A DNA stretch of 64,000 nt from Strigamia acuminata (taxonomy: Eukaryota; Arthropoda; Chilopoda; Geophilomorpha; Linotaeniidae): NCBI GenBank assembly GCA_949358305.1, contig OX442320.1:560501-624500 (forward strand). The letters run 5' to 3'. A program made the translations under genes and the position numbers. The notes beneath the pieces are model-generated. The model saw only the letters and a program-made list of their open reading frames with translations, was not told the origin of the DNA and did no database searches. Below, one piece after another: positions 60,117-64,000 of the stretch. The first letter of the stretch is position 1. Every line of letters starts with the position of its first letter.

Positions 60117-63100
60117 ATTGGACTTGTGGTGTTTGTGCTAAGTTAACTGTGATGAGATCAAAAGTCTATTCTCGCAAATCATTGCTTGGATGTTGCTAAA
60201 ACTTCTCTTGAAGTCTTCTACTAAGGTTTAAACACTATTTCTGAACATTCAGAGACATTGGTCTTGTGGTGTTTGTGCTAAGTCAACTGCGATGTGAAAT
60301 AAGCTCAAAATTTTTTTTTCAAAATTTATTGCTTGGATGGTGCTAAAACTTACATTGGAGCCTTCTACTAAGGTTTAAACACTATTTCTGAATATTCAGA
60401 GACATTGGTCTTGTGGTGTTTGTGCTAAGTTAACTGTGATGAGATCAAAAGTCTATTCTCGCAAATCATTGCTTGGATGTTGCTAAAACTTCTCTTGAAG
60501 TCTTCTACTAAGGTTTAAACACTATTTCTGAACATTCAGAGACATTGGTCTTGTGGTGTTTGTGCTAAGTCAACTGCGATGTGAAATGAGCTCAAAATTT
60601 TTTTTTTAAAATTTATTGCTTGGATGTTGCTAAAACCTACATTGGAGCCTTCTACTAAGGTTTAAACACTATTTCTGAACATTCAAAGACATTGGTCTTG
60701 TGGTGTTTGTGCTAAGTTAACTGTGATGAGATCAAAAGTCTATTCTCGCAAATCATTGCTTGGATGTTGCTAAAACTTCTCTTGAAGTCTTCTACTAAGG
60801 TTTAAACACTATTTCTAAACATTCAGAGACATTGGTCTTGTGGTGTTTGTGCTAAGTCAACTGCGATGTGAAATGAGCTCAAAATTTTTTTTTCAAAATT
60901 TATTGCTTGGATGGTGCTAAAACTTACATTGGAGCCTTCTACTAAGGTTTAAACACTATTTCTGAATATTCAGAGACATTGGTCTTGTGGTGTTTGTGCT
61001 AAGTCAACTGTGATGAGATCAAAAGTCTATTCTCCCAAATCATTGCTTAGATGTTTCTAAAACTTACATTGGAGCCTTCTACTAAGGTTTAAACCCTATT
61101 TCTGAACATTCAGAGACATTGGTCTTGTGGTGTTTGTGCTAAGTCAACTGTGATGAGATCAAAAGTCTATTCTCCCAAATCATTGCTTGGATGTTTCTAA
61201 AACTTACATTGGAGCCTTCTACTAAGGTTTAAACACTATTTCTGAACATTCAGAGACATTGGTCTTGTGGTGTTTGTGCTAAGTCAACTATGATGAGATC
61301 AAAAGTCTATTCTCCCAAATGATTGCTTGGATGTTTCTAAAACTTACATTGGAGCCTTCTACTAAGGTTTAAACACTATTTCTGAACATTCAGAGACATT
61401 GGTCTTGTGGTGTTTGTGCTAAGTCAACTGTGATGAGATCAAAAGTCTATTCTCCCAAATCATTGCTTGGATGTTTCTAAAACTTACATTGGAGCCTTCT
61501 ACTAAGGTTTAAACACAATTTCTGAACATTCAGAGACATTGATCTTGTGGTCTTTGTGCTAAGTCAACTGCAATGTGAAATAAACTCAAAATTTTTTTTT
61601 CAAAATTTATTGCTTGAATGTTGCTAAAACTTACATTGAAGGCTTCTACTAAGGTTTAAACACTATTTCTGAACATTCAGAGACATTGGTCTTGTGGTGT
61701 TTGTGCTAAGTCAACTGTGATGAGATCAAAAGTCTATTCTCCCAAATCATTGCTTGGATGTTTCTAAAACTTACATTGGAGCCTTCTACTAAGGTTTAAA
61801 CACTATTTCTGAACATTCAGAGACATTGGTCTTGTGGTGTTTGTGCTAAGTCAACTGTGATGAGATCAAAAGTCTATTCTCCCAAATCATTGCTTGGATG
61901 TTTCTAAAACTTACATTGGAGCCTTCTACTAAGGTTTAAACACTATTTCTGAACATTCAGAGACATTGGTCTTGTGGTGTTTGTGCTAAGTCAACTGTGA
62001 TGAGATCAAAAGTCTATTCTCCTAAATCATTGCTTGGATGTTTCTAAAACTTACATTGGAGCCTTCTACTAAGGTTTAAACACTATTTCTGAACATTCAG
62101 AGACATTGGTCTTGTGGTGTTTGTGCTAAGTCAACTATGATGAGATCAAAAGTCTATTCTCCCAAATCATTGCTTGGATGTTTCTAAAACTTACATTGGA
62201 GCCTTCTACTAAGGTTTAAACACTATTTCTGAACATTCAGAGACATTGGTCTTGTGGTGTTTGTGCTAAGTCAACTATGATGAGATCAAAAGTCTATTCT
62301 CCCAAATCATTGCTTGGATGTTTCTAAAACTTACATTGGAGCCTTCTACTAAGGTTTAAACACTATTTCTGAACATTCAGAGACATTGGTCTTGTGGTGT
62401 TTGTGCTAAGTCAACTATGATGAGATCAAAAGTCTATTCTCCCAAATCATTGCTTGGATGTTTCTAAAACTTACATTGGAGCCTTCTACTAAGGTTTAAA
62501 CACTATTTCTGAACATTCAGAGACATTGGTCTTGTGGTGTTTGTGCTAAGTCAACTGTGATGAGATCAAAAGTCTATTCTCCCAAATCATTGCTTGGATG
62601 TTTCTAAAACTTACATTGGAGCCTTCTACTAAGGTTTAAACACTATTTCTGAACATTCAGAGACATTGGTCTTGTGGTGTTTGTGCTAAGTCAACTATGA
62701 TGAGATCAAAAGTCTATTCTCCCAAATCATTGCTTGGATGTTTCTAAAACTTACATTGGAGCCTTCTACTAAGGTTTAAACACTATTTCTGAACATTCAG
62801 AGACATTGGTCTTGTGGTGTTTGTGCTAAGTCAACTATGATGAGATCAAAAGTCTATTCTCCCAAATCATTGCTTGGATGTTTCTAAAACTTACATTGGA
62901 GCCTTCTACTAAGGTTTAAACACTATTTCTGAACATTCAGAGACATTGGTCTTGTGGTGTTTGTGCTAAGTCAACTGCGATGTGAAATGAGCTCAAAATT
63001 TTTTTTTCAAAATTTATTGCTTGGATGTTGCTAAAACTTACATTGGAGCCTTCTACTAAGGTTTAAACACTATTTCTGAATATTCAGAGACATTGGTCTT

Positions 63101-64000
63101 GTGGTGTTTGTGCTAAGTCAACTGTGATGAGATCAAAAGTCTATTCTCCAAAATCATTGCTTGGATGTTTCTAAAACTTACATTGGAGCCTTCTACTAAG
63201 GTTTAAACACTATTTCTGAACATTCAGAGACATTGGTCTTGTGGTGTTTGTGCTAAGTCAACTGCGATGTGAAATGAGCTCAAAATTTTTTTTTCAAAAT
63301 TTATTGCTTGGATGTTGCTAAAACTTACATTGGAGCCTTCTACTAAGGTTTAAACACTATTTCTGAATATTCAGAGACATTGGTCTTGTGGTGTTTGTGC
63401 TAAGTCAACTGTGATGAGATCAAAAGTCTATTCTCCCAAATTATTGCTTGGATGTTTCTAAAACTTACATTGGAGCCTTCTACTAAGGTTTAAACACTAT
63501 TTCTGAACATTCAGAGACATTGGTCTTGTGGTGTTTGTGCTAAGTCAACTATGATGAGATCAAAAGTCTATTCTCCCAAATGATTGCTTGGATGTTTCTA
63601 AAACTTACATTGGAGCCTTCTACTAAGGTTTAAACACTATTTCTGAACATTCAGAGACATTGGTCTTGTGGTGTTTGTGCTAAGTCAACTATGATGAGAT
63701 CAAAAGTCTATTCTCCCAAATGATTGCTTGGATGTTTCTAAAACTTACATTGGAGCCTTCTACTAAGGTTTAAACACTATTTCTGAACATTCAGAGACAT
63801 TGGTCTTGTGGTGTTTGTGCTAAGTTAACTGTGATGAGATCAAAAGTCTATTCTCGCAAATCATTGCTTGGATGTTGCTAAAACTTCCCTTGAAGTCTTC
63901 TACTAAGGTTTAAACACTATTTCTGAACATTCAGAGACATTGGTCTTGTGGTGTTTGTGCTAAGTCAACTGCGATGTGAAATGAGCTCAAAATTTTTTTT

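Larger units (their letters stand above)
52379..64000. repeat. Satellite array, segment 5 (runs off the window)
   Basis: About 82 monomers in phase with segment 4. Two independent landmarks show the same higher-order spacing. ATTGGACTTG occurs at 52452, 55581 and 60117; ATTGATCTTGTGGTC occurs at 53873, 57002 and 61538. Both sets are 3129 and then 4536 bp apart. These equal 22 monomers (15 A + 7 B) and 32 monomers (24 A + 8 B). No gene. Confidence 0.97.

Overview
This window looks like a eukaryotic (metazoan, most likely arthropod) satellite-DNA block, probably centromeric or pericentromeric. About 38.6 kb (roughly 60%) is one tandem satellite with 140-bp and 147-bp monomers. Four LTR-retrotransposon insertions interrupt it, each inserted in phase with a clean target-site duplication. 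I see no ordinary host gene, rRNA or tRNA gene. The animal assignment rests on a BEL/Pao-type Gag-protease protein, a primer-binding site that fits eukaryotic tRNA-His, and the satellite organisation. The species cannot be named from the sequence.

Layout: satellite 1-744; solo LTR 745-2016 (TSD GATG); satellite 2017-3382; LTR element with one long ORF 3383-9972 (TSD TCAAC); satellite 9973-31407; large, almost non-coding LTR element copy 1, 31408-40170 (TSD GTCT); satellite 40171-43619; copy 2 of that element, 43620-52378 (TSD GCTT); satellite 52379-64000. All four insertions read on the minus strand.

The most striking object is the 6.6-kb element at 3383-9972. Its single 1005-residue ORF encodes a BEL/Pao Gag, three zinc knuckles and an aspartic-protease region. 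Then, where reverse transcriptase, RNase H and integrase should follow, it carries a complete-looking TK1-type thymidine kinase domain in frame: P-loop, DEGQF catalytic motif, four zinc cysteines with human TK1 spacing, and the lasso-loop IGGxDKY motif. The ORF ends 35 bp before the 3' LTR. The element therefore appears to be a non-autonomous retrotransposon that captured a nucleotide-salvage gene. It would need reverse transcriptase and integrase in trans, while possibly supplying dTMP for cDNA synthesis. Its LTRs look identical, so the insertion is young.

The two 8.76-kb elements have 1749-bp LTRs, a primer-binding site matching tRNA-His, and about 5.2 kb of internal DNA with no recognisable protein. 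They resemble the LARD class (large retrotransposon derivatives). They are nearly identical to each other, except for a 4-bp indel and a substitution inside the primer-binding site. That indel changes the frame of the only longish ORF. The solo LTR shares its terminus with the LARD-like LTR and internal motifs with the thymidine-kinase element LTR, which suggests that all three belong to related BEL/Pao-like lineages.

The satellite is organised in higher-order repeats. Diagnostic variants recur at spacings that are exact sums of 140 and 147 (for example 3129 and 4536 bp in the right-hand block, and a 715-bp tandem duplication at 41861-43290), showing recent local amplification of multi-monomer blocks.
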